A stretch of 37,500 nt of DNA, taken from positions 130,001 to 167,500 of the forward strand of contig CAUYUJ010016479.1 of NCBI GenBank assembly GCA_963575745.1, in the 5' to 3' direction. This document shows, one piece after another, positions 11,705 through 20,341 of the stretch. The stretch comes from Prorocentrum cordatum. Taxonomy: Eukaryota; Sar; Dinophyceae; Prorocentrales; Prorocentraceae. Position 1 is the first letter of the stretch; each line of letters starts with the position of its first letter. A program made the translations under genes and the position numbers. The notes beneath the pieces are model-generated. The model saw only the letters and a program-made list of their open reading frames with translations. It ran no database searches and was not told the DNA's origin.

Positions 11705-11857
11705 GACGAGACGTCAACATGCTTGAATTCACGGTTGCGGGAGTCGGCCACGCGTTCACCCGTAAGGGTCTTAAACGCATGCCCTGAAGCATGCAATTGC
11801 CATGTCAGCTTGCTAACTACCGTGCAAGTTCACCTGGCAGTTGGATGTTTCAGGACC

Positions 11858-12110
11858 TTCGAAAAAGGCTGCCTCTAAGAGGCGGCCATGTGCATTTTTT
11901 TTGCGACGGCCTTGCAAAAGGATGTCCTTCTTTGATGGCCTTAAAAAAGACTTCCTTTTCTGGTGGCCTTACAAAATGACTCCCTTCTGTAACGGCCTCA
12001 CAAGAGGATTCCTTTTTGTATGTAAGGCCTTGCAGCAAGAAATCCTCTTGTAGAGGCCTTACAAAAGAATTCCTTTAGTGGCTGCCTTCAAAAAGGATTT
12101 CCCTTGGTGC
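11858..12110. repeat. Diverged tandem repeat, about 38-bp unit
   Basis: Roughly six to seven degenerate units share the pattern GGCCTTACAAAA followed by GATTCCTTT. The unit drifts in length between about 32 and 40 bases. No gene is seen, and the sequence is clearly more AT-rich than its flanks. Confidence 0.7.
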
Positions 12111-12269
12111 ATGCACGAGGAAGCCAAGGAAATAAAGAAACAACAGCAAAAACTCAACACCCAATGAAATGATGAAACTTGCCGTGTTCTCGTTGATTTT
12201 GGCGCCAGATACTAAAACATACAAAAGCACAGCGTACTCAATCATCGGGGCTCAGAGTCGCTGTGAAAC

Positions 12270-12640
12270 AGAACGTTTTGGAATTCCGATAGCTGTGAAC
12301 GCTGTGTCCCACAGCGCTCCGGAACCCCGATGGCTGAAAACTGTATGTTTTACCACGTTTCGGAGCTCCGATGGCTGCAAGCGCTGTGTTTTACATAGTT
12401 TCGGAGTTCCGATGGCGGCAAACACTATGTTTTACATCGTTTCGAAGCGCCGCTGGCTGAACACGCTGTGTTGCACAACGTTTCGGAGCCTCGATGGCTG
12501 CAAGCGCAATGTTTTACAGCGTTTCGGAACTCCGATGACTGATAACGCTTGTTTGGAAAAAAAATCAAAGCAAAAAACGTTTCGGACTTCCGATGAGCGA
12601 GAACGCTGTGCTGTCGCATGTGATTCAGCCTCCAAAGCCA
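12270..12640. repeat. 42-bp minisatellite, about eight units
   Basis: Tandem units of about 42 bases with the core CGTTTCGGAGCTCCGATGGC, then TGCAAGCGCTGTGTTTTACA. The units diverge by several substitutions each. A 160-codon plus frame through the array gives 14-residue repeats (FRSSDGCKRCVLH) but has no other support as a gene. Confidence 0.8.
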
Positions 12641-12689
12641 AAACCACTTGACCAAATAAAACTGTTCAATCGTTGATTCGATGCTATTC

Positions 12690-12990
12690 CCAACCATCCC
12701 GTGGTGTTGGGTCGTCGCTTTGAAAAGACAACGCCCCGCGTCACATCTCTCCTCTTCCCTTCCCTCCCTCCTCTCACCCTGCCTATGCTCTCGCATGCCC
12801 CTTTCGGCACCCCCATATGGGAGCTCCACCGAAGGCCCCAATGGCAGCGTCCACATGCGCCCACCCCCGCCCACCGCATGCCCATGCCAGCACACCCCTC
12901 ACACGGTTCGTGGCCCCATAAGGGAGCTCCACCGACGGCCCCGGTGGCAGAGTCCACACACGCCCGCCCCACTCGTCGCATGTCCCTCTA
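12690..12990. repeat. Inverted copy of the 2.9-4.4 kb repeat unit
   Basis: This stretch is the reverse complement of the end of the 2.9-4.4 kb unit: GTGGTGTTGGGTCGTCG (12701 on) corresponds to the tail at about 4380, then a pyrimidine stretch, then two 90-bp units (GGGAGCTCCACCGAAGGCC near 12820 and GGGAGCTCCACCGACGGCC near 12922). Confidence 0.7.
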
Positions 12991-13395
12991 GATGGCCCTA
13001 GAAGCCTTAGGAGCACGACAAGATCGCTCCAGGACGCCCAGAATGGCCCCCAGACGGCCCAAGAAGCCTCCAAGAGCACTCCCCAGAGGGCCCCAAGAGA
13101 AAAAAATATTAGATCCCCCTTCGGTTTTTAATTGATTTGGGCGTTCTCGTCTTCTCGGCTTCCCGACGCTCCAGAACAGCCCAAAGGGGGCCCCAGAACG
13201 GCCCAAGATGGTTCCAAGTAGACGGCGCAAGAGAGCCCCAAGACGGCCCCAAAAGGGGACCCACAGCAGGGGAAACCTTCACTGAAATTCCGAGCTCTTA
13301 GCCCCAAGCGGCCCCCAAGAGGCCACGAACGCGCAAGCAAACGCCTGACGCCTGCGATGGCACAATGCGGGCCGGCGGAATGAGCGAAGCGGTTA
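12991..13395. repeat. GGCCCCAAGA-type degenerate repeats
   Basis: Clusters of short words such as GGCCCCCAGACGGCCCAAGA and GGCCCCAAGACGGCCCC, like those at 1-110. No regular period and no gene. Confidence 0.45.
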
Positions 13396-13433
13396 AATAA
13401 GGCGGACATGTCCCCCATACTTGTACGGAAAAT
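13396..13433. repeat. 38-bp direct repeat, copy 1
   Basis: Begins AATAAGGCGGACATG and ends TACGGAAAAT. It is identical to 15163-15200; similarity extends weakly upstream (GCGAAGCG). The copies lie 1767 bp apart in the same orientation. Confidence 0.9.
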
Positions 13434-13960
13434 CCGGTTTGTACTGCAAGACGGACGCGGTTGCGACCCAGCGCGGAAGTGCTGTCGCTTGAGCCGCCCT
13501 GGGCTTTCCCCAGACCGCCCAAGGGCCTTCTTAGCCTCTTTTGGGGCCCTTTTCGGATTCCTCTTCGGCCCTTCTTGGCGCCTTGCCGGCCGGATCACCG
13601 CCAGGGGAACCGTCGGGGCAACCAACCGCTCGGGCAACCGCCGAGACTAGCAACGGGAAAAGAATCCGGGCAACCGTCTGGACAAGCACCCATACATCTA
13701 CCACGGCACACCTCGGGCCAGTCATCTGGTCAGCCTTTGGAGAACCCACTCCAAGAGCCACCTTCCCTGCCATCGAATCAATCGACTGCGCAAGCGCGAC
13801 AAAACCACGAGACTGCCACGCCACCGTATGACACAAGCCCACCACAGGAGCGTGCCGCCTTCCCCACCATCGGATCAGTCGACTGCACAAGCGCGACAAA
13901 ACTACGGGAATGCCACGCCACCGCATGACAGCAGCCCACCACGGGAGCCTGCCGCCACCA
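13434..13960. repeat. Gene-free stretch with a 97-bp tandem pair
   Basis: No gene recognised. At about 13770 and 13867 two units of about 97 bp start with CCATCGRATCARTCGACTGC and share GCGCAAGCGCGACAAAAC-type and GCCACGCCACCG blocks. Confidence 0.65.
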
Positions 13961-14690
13961 CCTGCTGACGCCCGCACACCGACACCGCTGCGTCGCGTCT
14001 CTCAGACATCGGGCGCGCGTGACACCCGATGTGGACCTATTGCTGTCTTGCCCCGCTCCCCCGCCTCGCCGTCGTCAGGGGGGGCATCAATGCAGAGGAT
14101 GTCTAGACCGAGATCGACGACAACGACTGCGGGAGGAAAACGTTTTCGAGCCATGGCGCCAGCAGATCGTGCGACCCGTCGACACGACGCCGCACCGTCC
14201 TGCCGACCGAGTCGCAAGCCTCGCCCATAGGCGAGACCTTCAACAAATCTCCGTCTACAGTCGCAACCCCCAGCGCACCTCGCCCAAGACCACCCCGCCC
14301 GCCTGCTCAATCCTGCCACTCATGCACCTGCCGTGTGCGTTCCCGCCAGCTAGTCTGTGCCCGCCCACCTCATGCCCGCCAGTGCAATCCTCCCCCCTGC
14401 CGCGCTGTCGCACCCTCATCCCTCACTTCAATTCACGCGCGTCGGGCGTGCGCGCGACCACCCGCCACGACAGGCTCACTCGCCCGCGTCCTTCTCCGAC
14501 TACGCGCAACCGCTGCAGACACCGATCTACACGAGCACTCGCCTCCTACGCCGACCAGCGAACGTGCGAGAGCTCGCCGATGCTCGTCTGCCACTCGCTC
14601 ACACCCTTCGAGTCGAACGCGTGGCCCTTGACCTTCACCACCACTGGGCTCTCTTTGAGAACGTCCAACAGGCCCCCCAGAGAGCAACGT
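13961..14690. other. No gene recognised
   Basis: Long frames are open on both strands (for example 14019-14771 plus, 14357-15022 plus, 14635-15396 minus) but all run into the trinucleotide tract that follows and none shows a domain. I cannot choose a coding strand. Confidence 0.35.
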
Positions 14691-15000
14691 CAACAGCAGA
14701 AGCACCACCAGCAGCGGCAGCACCACCACTGCGACCAGCAGCAGCAGCAGCAGCACCACCACCACCACTGACAACAGCAGCGGCACCACAAGCAGCAGCA
14801 ACACTAACACCAGCACCATCAGCACCAGCAGCGCCAGCAGCATCAGCAGAAGTAGGACCAACAGCAGCAGCGGCACCCGCACTGCACCGTACCACCAGCA
14901 GGAGCGACAACAGCAACACCAGCAGCAACACCAGCCGCAGCACCACCACCACTAACAGTAGCAAGTACGACAAACCTACTGTCGAGCAGCCACGAGGCAT
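14691..15000. repeat. CAG/CAC/ACA trinucleotide-rich tract
   Basis: Interrupted CAG, CAC and AAC runs over about 300 bp, with the purest CAG run near 14741-14755. Frames through it encode poly-Gln, poly-Ala or poly-Thr. Confidence 0.85.
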
Positions 15001-15162
15001 GTCTGAGCACAGTAGGCGGTAGCATAGGAAGAGAGAACGCGGGGCAAAAACAACAAAGCACACGACTTGTATGAATTCCTGCCTATGTTTCCCGTCATGG
15101 AGCCGCCTTCGCCTCGTCCGGCGAGAACTGGAATGGGCGGGCGGTGAACGCGAAGCGTCTTG

Positions 15163-15200
15163 AATAAGGCGGACATGTCCCCCATACTTGTACGGAAAAT
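15163..15200. repeat. 38-bp direct repeat, copy 2
   Basis: Identical to 13396-13433. Downstream, shorter echoes of GGCGGACAT recur at about 15287, 15327 and 15366. Confidence 0.9.
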
Positions 15201-15211
15201 TCTGTAACTTC

Positions 15212-15265
15212 GTGGAACATTCCACAACGTCGTGGAACATTCCACAACTTTGTGGAGAGTTCCAC
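15212..15265. repeat. Three palindromic units spaced exactly 20 bp
   Basis: GTGGAACATTCCAC at 15212 and 15232, and the variant GTGGAGAGTTCCAC at 15252. Each unit is an inverted repeat (GTGGAA, two bases, TTCCAC). It contains GAAnnTTC, the core of heat-shock elements, but there is no gene next to it to support a regulatory role. Confidence 0.75.
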
Positions 15266-15580
15266 CACTCGTTCCGCAAAGCACGGCGGACATCCACAAA
15301 CGCCGGGCGGAGACAGCGACGGAAGAGCAGGGCGAACATCGACGTCCAAGGATCTTGAAAAGTAGGGCGGACAGACATCTCCCCGAGCCCAATCATCAGA
15401 CTCGTGCTCGTATCACCTCAGTGCAGACTGAGCGGGACTGAAAGTGCGCAGAGAAAAAGGAAAAGTGGGGAAGCCCAGAAGGGCGGGAGTATCAGAGTGC
15501 GGCGATGGCAAGGAAGCGCACGTTGGTTCTTTCACTACTGCTCGCTCACCGACCCGAAACATGCTAATATTTCAACTTGT

Positions 15581-15702
15581 CTCCCTTCTCCTCCTCCTCC
15601 TCCTCCTCCTCCTCCTCCTCCTCCTCCTCCAACTCCTCCTCATCCTCCTCCTCCTCCTCTTCCTCCTCCTCCTCCTCCCCCTCCTCCTCCAACTCCTCCT
15701 GG
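15581..15702. repeat. CTC microsatellite
   Basis: Nearly pure CTC/TCC on the plus strand with a few AAC and ATC interruptions. Confidence 0.95.
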
Positions 15703-15769
15703 GGAGAGGAAAAATTACGGATAACTGTGCCTGCCGGACCTCTCTGGGGGGGCATACACGTGTGAGGCT

Positions 15770-15820
15770 CTTCGACACCCAGATGTCTGGGTGTCGAAGA
15801 TCCTCGACGCCCAGACATCT
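15770..15820. repeat. Alternating hairpin module
   Basis: Three related arms lie in a row. Arms 1 and 2 form a perfect 14-bp inverted repeat with a 2-base spacer (15770-15799, CTTCGACACCCAGA then TG). Arms 2 and 3 form a 17-bp stem with one mismatch and a 6-base loop (about 15781-15820). The two stems share arm 2 and cannot form together. Confidence 0.8.
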
Positions 15821-16918
15821 GGCCGCTCCCACTTTACCGATGCCTGGGCCATGGAGGTCCGGACCACTTCCCCGAGTTCTTCGTCCTGAGTCGTTTTTTG
15901 ACGGTCCCGAGGCCCGGCGAGGGCTCCCGGAGGCCGAACACGGACAGGGGGGGGGGAGAGCCGCCCCCCTCACGCCGGGGCTCCGACGGCGAGCGCCTGC
16001 ACTCCTCGCGCGAGGCGGCGGCGGGCGGGGGGAGGGGTCTGCATAAGCGCGGGCCGGGGCTGCAGGACCGCCAGGAGGATGAGGATCAGCCAGACGGTCC
16101 CGTCCAGCTGCGCGCGGGGGGGGGGAGGGCTTTGGCGTCCTGGCTCCGCACAGCGTGCAGAGGAGGCGAGGAGGAGGCGAGGCACCCTCGACGGGGACCG
16201 GGAGGGGGGTGGGGGGAGAAGAAGAGGGGGAAGGGGGGAAGAGAGGAACGGATGCGGAGGGGGAGGGAGATGGGGGGGAGACGAGGAGGAGGCATCATGA
16301 AAACCACCTCCCTCCATCTGTGTTCACTGTTTGATTGTTTGAAACGGGTGCGCGCGGCAACTCGCGAGAGCCGCATTGTGGGACTTCGGGTATAAAGACT
16401 GGAGAAGCCTCAACCGAGAGTCGAATGTTGAAAACGAATAGGCCCGGGTAGCTGTTGGGAGTTTGCAAAGCGAGCCTGCGTGGCGCTGATGCGAGAGTCG
16501 TTTCTTGACAACCGCTGGCAATCCATGCCTGTTGGTGTTGGAACTTTGCTAACTTCAGAACAATACGAATCGGAAAAAAGCCTGCAGCGAAACGCCTGGC
16601 CGGGCCCACGGACACGTCTGGTGGTGCGACAAGGCGAAACTACTTATAAAGAACAGGGGTGGAGTGGGAAGGGGGTTCCGGTTCTGGGTTCTCGGTGGGC
16701 GACCGGGTAAAATTTGACCAGACCTAGCGAGAACGGAAAAACGGCCGCTCGTGCTACACTTAACGATCAAGTCGAATGCGCTTCGACGCCACGATGGGCT
16801 GGCACTCACCAGGCCCAGGATCACGCCCTGAACCAACCACTGCACTGCGACTTTCCTGCTGACAGGAAAACCTCCATCCAGCCAGGGCTTCGCAGAGATC
16901 GCAAGCTGCAATGACTTC
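15821..16918. other. No gene recognised
   Basis: 15880-16290 is very G-rich with long purine runs and many overlapping frames. 16290-16918 is less GC-rich and includes echoes of the 10.5-kb block (GAAAACCACCTCCCTCCATC near 16299). No protein motif was found. Confidence 0.4.
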
Positions 16919-17095
16919 TGACTACCTACCAGACCACCCCAACCCAACCCGAAGACCCGAATTTGACCCGAATTTCGGGTTGGTGGGGGTACGGATACCA
17001 TGTGTTTTTTCAACGTTCCCCGACCCCGCCCCCACTGGAAATGGAGGGCAAATTGGGGCCTTCGGGTTGGGTTGGGGTGGTTTGGTGGGCGGTGA
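16919..17095. mobile_element. 177-bp MITE, copy 1, with 5-bp TSD
   Basis: Starts TGACTACCTACCAGACCACC and ends GGTGGTTTGGTGGGCGGTGA. Terminal inverted repeats of about 34 bp extend inward through CCAACCCAACCCGAA. It is flanked by ACTTC at 16914-16918 and 17096-17100. The second copy (31051-31227) is also exactly 177 bp, with about ten mismatches by eye and its own different 5-bp TSD. It has no coding capacity and would depend on a transposase elsewhere. Confidence 0.92.
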
Positions 17096-17225
17096 ACTTC
17101 TGGCGTCCTTGCCATCGCACTCACACCCCGCCGGGCTGCGTGCCCTCCGCCTCGCCCAGTTCACCGAGGTAGCCCACGCGGCCCTCCACCCTGCTCCTGC
17201 CTGCCCGCGTCGAATACACGCCACG

Positions 17226-17338
17226 ACATTCTCCTCCTCCTCCTCCTCCCCCTCCTCCTCCTCCTCCTCCTCCTCCTCCTCCTCCTCCTCCTCTTCGTCC
17301 TCCTCCTCCTCCTGTTCCTCCTTTTCCTCCTCTTCCTG
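17226..17338. repeat. CTC microsatellite
   Basis: CTC/TCC tract on the plus strand with a few CCC, TTC and TGT interruptions. Confidence 0.95.
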
Positions 17339-17343
17339 CACAC

Positions 17344-17690
17344 ATGGATCTGCGAAACAACCGGGTCGATCTCATGAACTTCATCGAACACGTGCTTGAT
17401 CCCGATCGCTATCGTCGCAATCGTAACGGCCTCACCATCGCACTCCCGAAGAACAGGCTTCACAACATCGCCTCCTCGTTCGATCGGGTCGCAAGCACCC
17501 CTCGCCAAACAGAAATGTATATGCCGTCGGCACCGAACTACAACCAGTGTCAGCCGAGGGTTATCGCATCTCCACGTGCCTCGCATCCACTGAACAGCAC
17601 AAAAATCACATCCTCTCATCTCGAGTGTGAGACGGCCCTGTTTTGGGACACGAGGCCGAGGAGGCACGGTTGGAGGACGCAGATTGTCGT
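17344..17690 (+). CDS. Possible short coding start, unknown
   Basis: An ATG directly after the microsatellite opens a frame reading MDLRNNRVDLMNFIEHVLDP and then DRYRRNRNGLTIALPKN, which is protein-like for about 90 codons. The frame stays open to 18231, but beyond about 17700 it only translates minisatellites. The opposite strand is also open here (17667-17161, with GIKHVFDEVHEIDPVVSQIH), so the coding strand is uncertain. No family recognised. Confidence 0.2.
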
Positions 17691-17708
17691 TCCGGCGGCG
17701 CTCCGCCC

Positions 17709-17864
17709 AGCGAAGCCAGCGACCGCTGGTTTCGCCGACGGCTGGTTTCGCCCAGCTGGTTTCGCCTGGCTAATTTCGCCCGGCTGGTTTCGCCGCTGGG
17801 CGAAACCAGCTTCCGTCGGCGAAACCAGCTTCCATCGGCGAAACCAGCTGCCGTCGGCGAAACT
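17709..17864. repeat. Head-to-head GGCGAAACCAGC array
   Basis: Units of GCTGGTTTCGCC at 17725, 17741, 17755 and 17783 (plus a variant near 17768) are followed, after a 4-base spacer at 17795-17798, by the reverse complement GGCGAAACCAGC at 17799, 17818 and 17836, and a partial unit near 17854. The whole array can fold into one hairpin with arms of about 65 bp. The same 12-mer forms a one-direction array at 30141-30338. Confidence 0.85.
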
Positions 17865-17865
17865 G

Positions 17866-18610
17866 CCCGATCAGACCCGCCCGCTAGGGTCCGCCCGCCC
17901 GACCCGAACCGCCCGTGGGGTTCGCGCGTGCTCGGTCGAGCGTGCCCCACATTTTAATGCCCCATCCGCCCGACCCGACCCGCCCTGTAGGGTCCGCCCG
18001 ACCCGACCCGACCCGCCCGCTAGGGTCCGCCCGCCCGACCCGACCCGCCCGCTAGGGCTCGCGCGTGCTCGGTCGAGCGTGCCCCACATTTTAATGCCCC
18101 ATCCGCCCGACCCGACCCGCCCGCTAGGGTCCGCCCGACCCGACCCGACCCGCCCGCTGGGGTCTGCCCGCCCGACCCGACCCGCCCGTCAGGGTTCGCG
18201 CGTGCGCGGTCGAGCGTACCTCACACTTTAATGTCCCGCCCGCCCGACACGACCCGCCCGTTTGGGTCCGCCCGCCCGACCCGACCCGACCCGCCCGCTA
18301 CGGTCCGCCCGCCCGACCCGACCCGCGCGTTGGGGTTCGCGCGTGCTCGGTCGAGCGTACGTCAAACTTTCATGTCCCGCCCGCCCGACACGACCGCCCG
18401 TTAGGGTCCGCCCGCCCGACCCGACCCGACCCGCCCGCTAAGGTCCGTCCGCCCGACCCGACACGCCCGTTAGGGTTCGCGCGTGCTCGGTCGAGCGCGT
18501 CCCACACTTTAATGTCCCGCCCGCCCGACCCGACCCGCCCGCTAGGGTCCGCCCGCCCGACCCGACTGTTTGGGCCCGCCCGCCCGACCCGGCCCGCTCG
18601 TCAGGGTTCC
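17866..18610. repeat. Higher-order minisatellite, about 140-bp unit
   Basis: Five units are anchored by GGTTCGCGCGTGCTCGGTCG (near 17918, 18056, 18196, 18334, 18474), each followed by a block ending ACTTTAATG. Between anchors lie many CCGACC and CCCGCC pentamer or hexamer repeats and the phrase TAGGGTCCGCC. The frames through it are low complexity. Confidence 0.85.
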
Positions 18611-18619
18611 TTCGTGTTT

Positions 18620-19060
18620 GTTCGCCGAGGTGCCATATCTACATGTTTTGCCAACGTTCTTGGCGCACCTGCGACCGCAGCCCCTTTCCGGTTCCCAGCA
18701 AAACGCTTTCGCTCTCCACCTTAACAGGGGATATGTCGACCCCTATCCCAAGCTTCGTGGGGTTTTCGAATGGACCCGCAAAATCAGGGCCCAACCCTGG
18801 GATATACGAGGGGGGGCGTTCATACTCGATAGGGGTGCGTCCGAATAGCCCCCTGGGGGTGTATCCCAGGGTTTCCCTCCTTTCTGAGCTGCTCCATTTT
18901 TCGTAGAACAGTCGGGGGTGTGGATAGAAACATCGCCTGCGACACCTCCCTGCGGCTCACCAGCGTAAAGGGCAGTTGCCGACACCGCTGCTCCTCTCCC
19001 GAGCGCCCTCGCCGCCACGGCCGGGCTCGCCGCAGACCTACTGGCCAGAGCGCGCACACG
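18620..19060. other. No gene; one spaced inverted repeat
   Basis: No gene recognised. AACCCTGGGATA near 18793 is matched by its reverse complement TATCCCAGGGTT near 18861, about 70 bases apart, a possible hairpin or small foldback element. Confidence 0.45.
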
Positions 19061-19078
19061 CAGAGGCACGGAGTGCTG
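19061..19078. repeat. 18-bp target-site duplication, left
   Basis: CAGAGGCACGGAGTGCTG, identical to 25941-25958. The pair flanks the two halves of the SINE-like repeat that the YR retroelement has split. Confidence 0.88.
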
Positions 19079-19140
19079 AAGGGGCCCTGGGACACACAAA
19101 TAAATACACACAAATAACAAGATTCCCCAAATTTTCATAT
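19079..19140. mobile_element. SINE-like repeat, left half (split copy)
   Basis: Starts AAGGGGCCCTGGGACACACA and runs through AAATAAATACACACAAATAA to GATTCCCC. Full copies at 33721-33888 and 34369-34531 show that the sequence should continue directly into TATTTTCTGGGT, which here lies 6.7 kb away at 25842. The split copy keeps an 18-bp TSD, so it arrived by a target-primed mechanism, which fits a SINE or other retroposon. Confidence 0.85.
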
Positions 19141-19183
19141 ATATATATATATATTATATATATATATGTATATATATATATAG
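19137..19183. repeat. (TA)n microsatellite at the element junction
   Basis: Nearly pure TA dinucleotides at the left junction of the YR retroelement. They blur its exact left end by a few tens of bases. Confidence 0.95.
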
Positions 19184-19194
19184 TACAGACGCCT

Positions 19195-19248
19195 CGAGTT
19201 CGGGGCACGGTGCCGAGCCCCGCTGAGACATCAGCCAGCACAGATCCC
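19195..19248. repeat. Split direct repeat B2
   Basis: 54 bp starting CGAGTTCGGGGCACGG and ending CACAGATCCC. It is identical to B1 (19482-19535) except for one G/A difference at 19222/19509. It is the outermost repeat at the 3' end of the element. Confidence 0.93.
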
Positions 19249-19301
19249 ACAACAGGTAATATACAAGAGTGGACCGAGAGAGAAGGGTTGGGATGGGAGG
19301 G

Positions 19302-19386
19302 TCGGAGCTTGAGCAGTACGGCCGCGCAGAACGCGGTGCGGCCGCCTGCCCGCTCCCCTCCTCGCTTCACGATGTTAAATCTACCA
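19302..19386. repeat. Split direct repeat A2
   Basis: 85 bp starting TCGGAGCTTGAGCAG and ending TTAAATCTACCA, identical by eye to A1 at the other end (25757-25841). It lies between B1 and B2, as the split-repeat model requires. Confidence 0.95.
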
Positions 19387-19481
19387 GCAAGTACAGACGC
19401 TTCTAGGCGGCCACGCAGCGTCAGCTGTATTGATACACCTTTCCTGTGTGCGCGCTCGAGAGGCTCCCACAGGCCACGACA

Positions 19482-19535
19482 CGAGTTCGGGGCACGGTGC
19501 CGAGCCCCACTGAGACATCAGCCAGCACAGATCCC
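19482..19535. repeat. Split direct repeat B1
   Basis: 54 bp, one mismatch from B2. It lies downstream of the methyltransferase end on the coding strand. Confidence 0.93.
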
Positions 19536-19702
19536 GATTCCCAAACGGGCAGATTGGCCGCTAGGCCGGAGCCCCATGGGGCTTCCACTGAAAAGAGAAA
19601 ACAGAGAACCTACGGGCACAGCATCTCACCGAGGCGTAATCCATGCCTTTGCTCCGAGGAATGGGCGAGGACGGCGGCGGCAGCACGAGCGAAGGGCGGG
19701 GG

Positions 19703-20341
19703 CTACGCTGCAGCCAGGCTGGTCCATTTGCGACCGCCTGGCGCCGTCCCCGACAATTCAATGTGGTGCTCTTTAGTGCGAGAGCAGATCGCATTCTTTC
19801 CATTGCATTTTCGAGTGAGAGGCTCAAAACTGGAAATGTTCCACCCCTGAAGCCTGGTGGCTTTCCGCCAACGGGCCCCGTACTGACAGAGGTGGCAGAC
19901 AACAAATTCAGACTCGGGCAGGGCAACAAGACGGGCAAGTCTGGGCGCCGCCCAAATCAAAGAGGTCTGGGGGTTTTCCAGAAGAACAGGCACTCCGAGA
20001 TCATTGGCCAACGAGATGATGCGGCACGAGAAATTGAGGGTCGCATTCCCTACTCGAACTCTGGCGGACTCGCTTTCGTTGAGATCGGGCACCCCCATGG
20101 GCGAAGCCACATCTCGGAGGGGTCTGCGAAGGGCCCGTGTCCATGTCGTACACGGGGTACCCAGAAAAAGCCCCAAGATGAGACCGCACTTGATCCAGCC
20201 CGAGACGAGCCTTTCAAACGTTTTGTCTAGATGATCTTCAAAGGGGCCATGCAGGAGGTCTAGGCTGAGGGCACCAAAGCCCTCGGCCTTGAGGGCCTTC
20301 GCGACCATCCCAGTCCCACCAAAAAGTTCCAAGACAACTCC
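19703..20341 (-). other. Methyltransferase domain with C5-cytosine-like motifs
   Basis: C-terminal 212 residues of the long frame. The order is a Gly-rich SAM motif (ELFGGTG), a Pro-Cys pair (TPCTTW), an Glu-Asn-Pro (LLENPQ) and an Arg-x-x-x-Arg stretch (WRKATRL). This matches motifs I, IV, VI and VIII of C5-cytosine methyltransferases, although the target-recognition part is very short. Classical DIRS elements carry a Dam-like adenine methyltransferase with a D/NPPY box, which I do not see here. Confidence 0.65.

Noticed and set aside
12270-12640. CRISPR-like regular array
   Set aside because: Units are contiguous and degenerate with no unique spacers; the genome context is eukaryotic.
17161-17667. 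168-codon minus frame reading GIKHVFDEVHEIDPVV
   Set aside because: Overlaps an equally plausible plus frame and ends in microsatellite; no domain to decide.
17866-18610. Telomere-like TTAGGGTT words
   Set aside because: They are part of the 140-bp minisatellite and not in tandem as a telomere would be.
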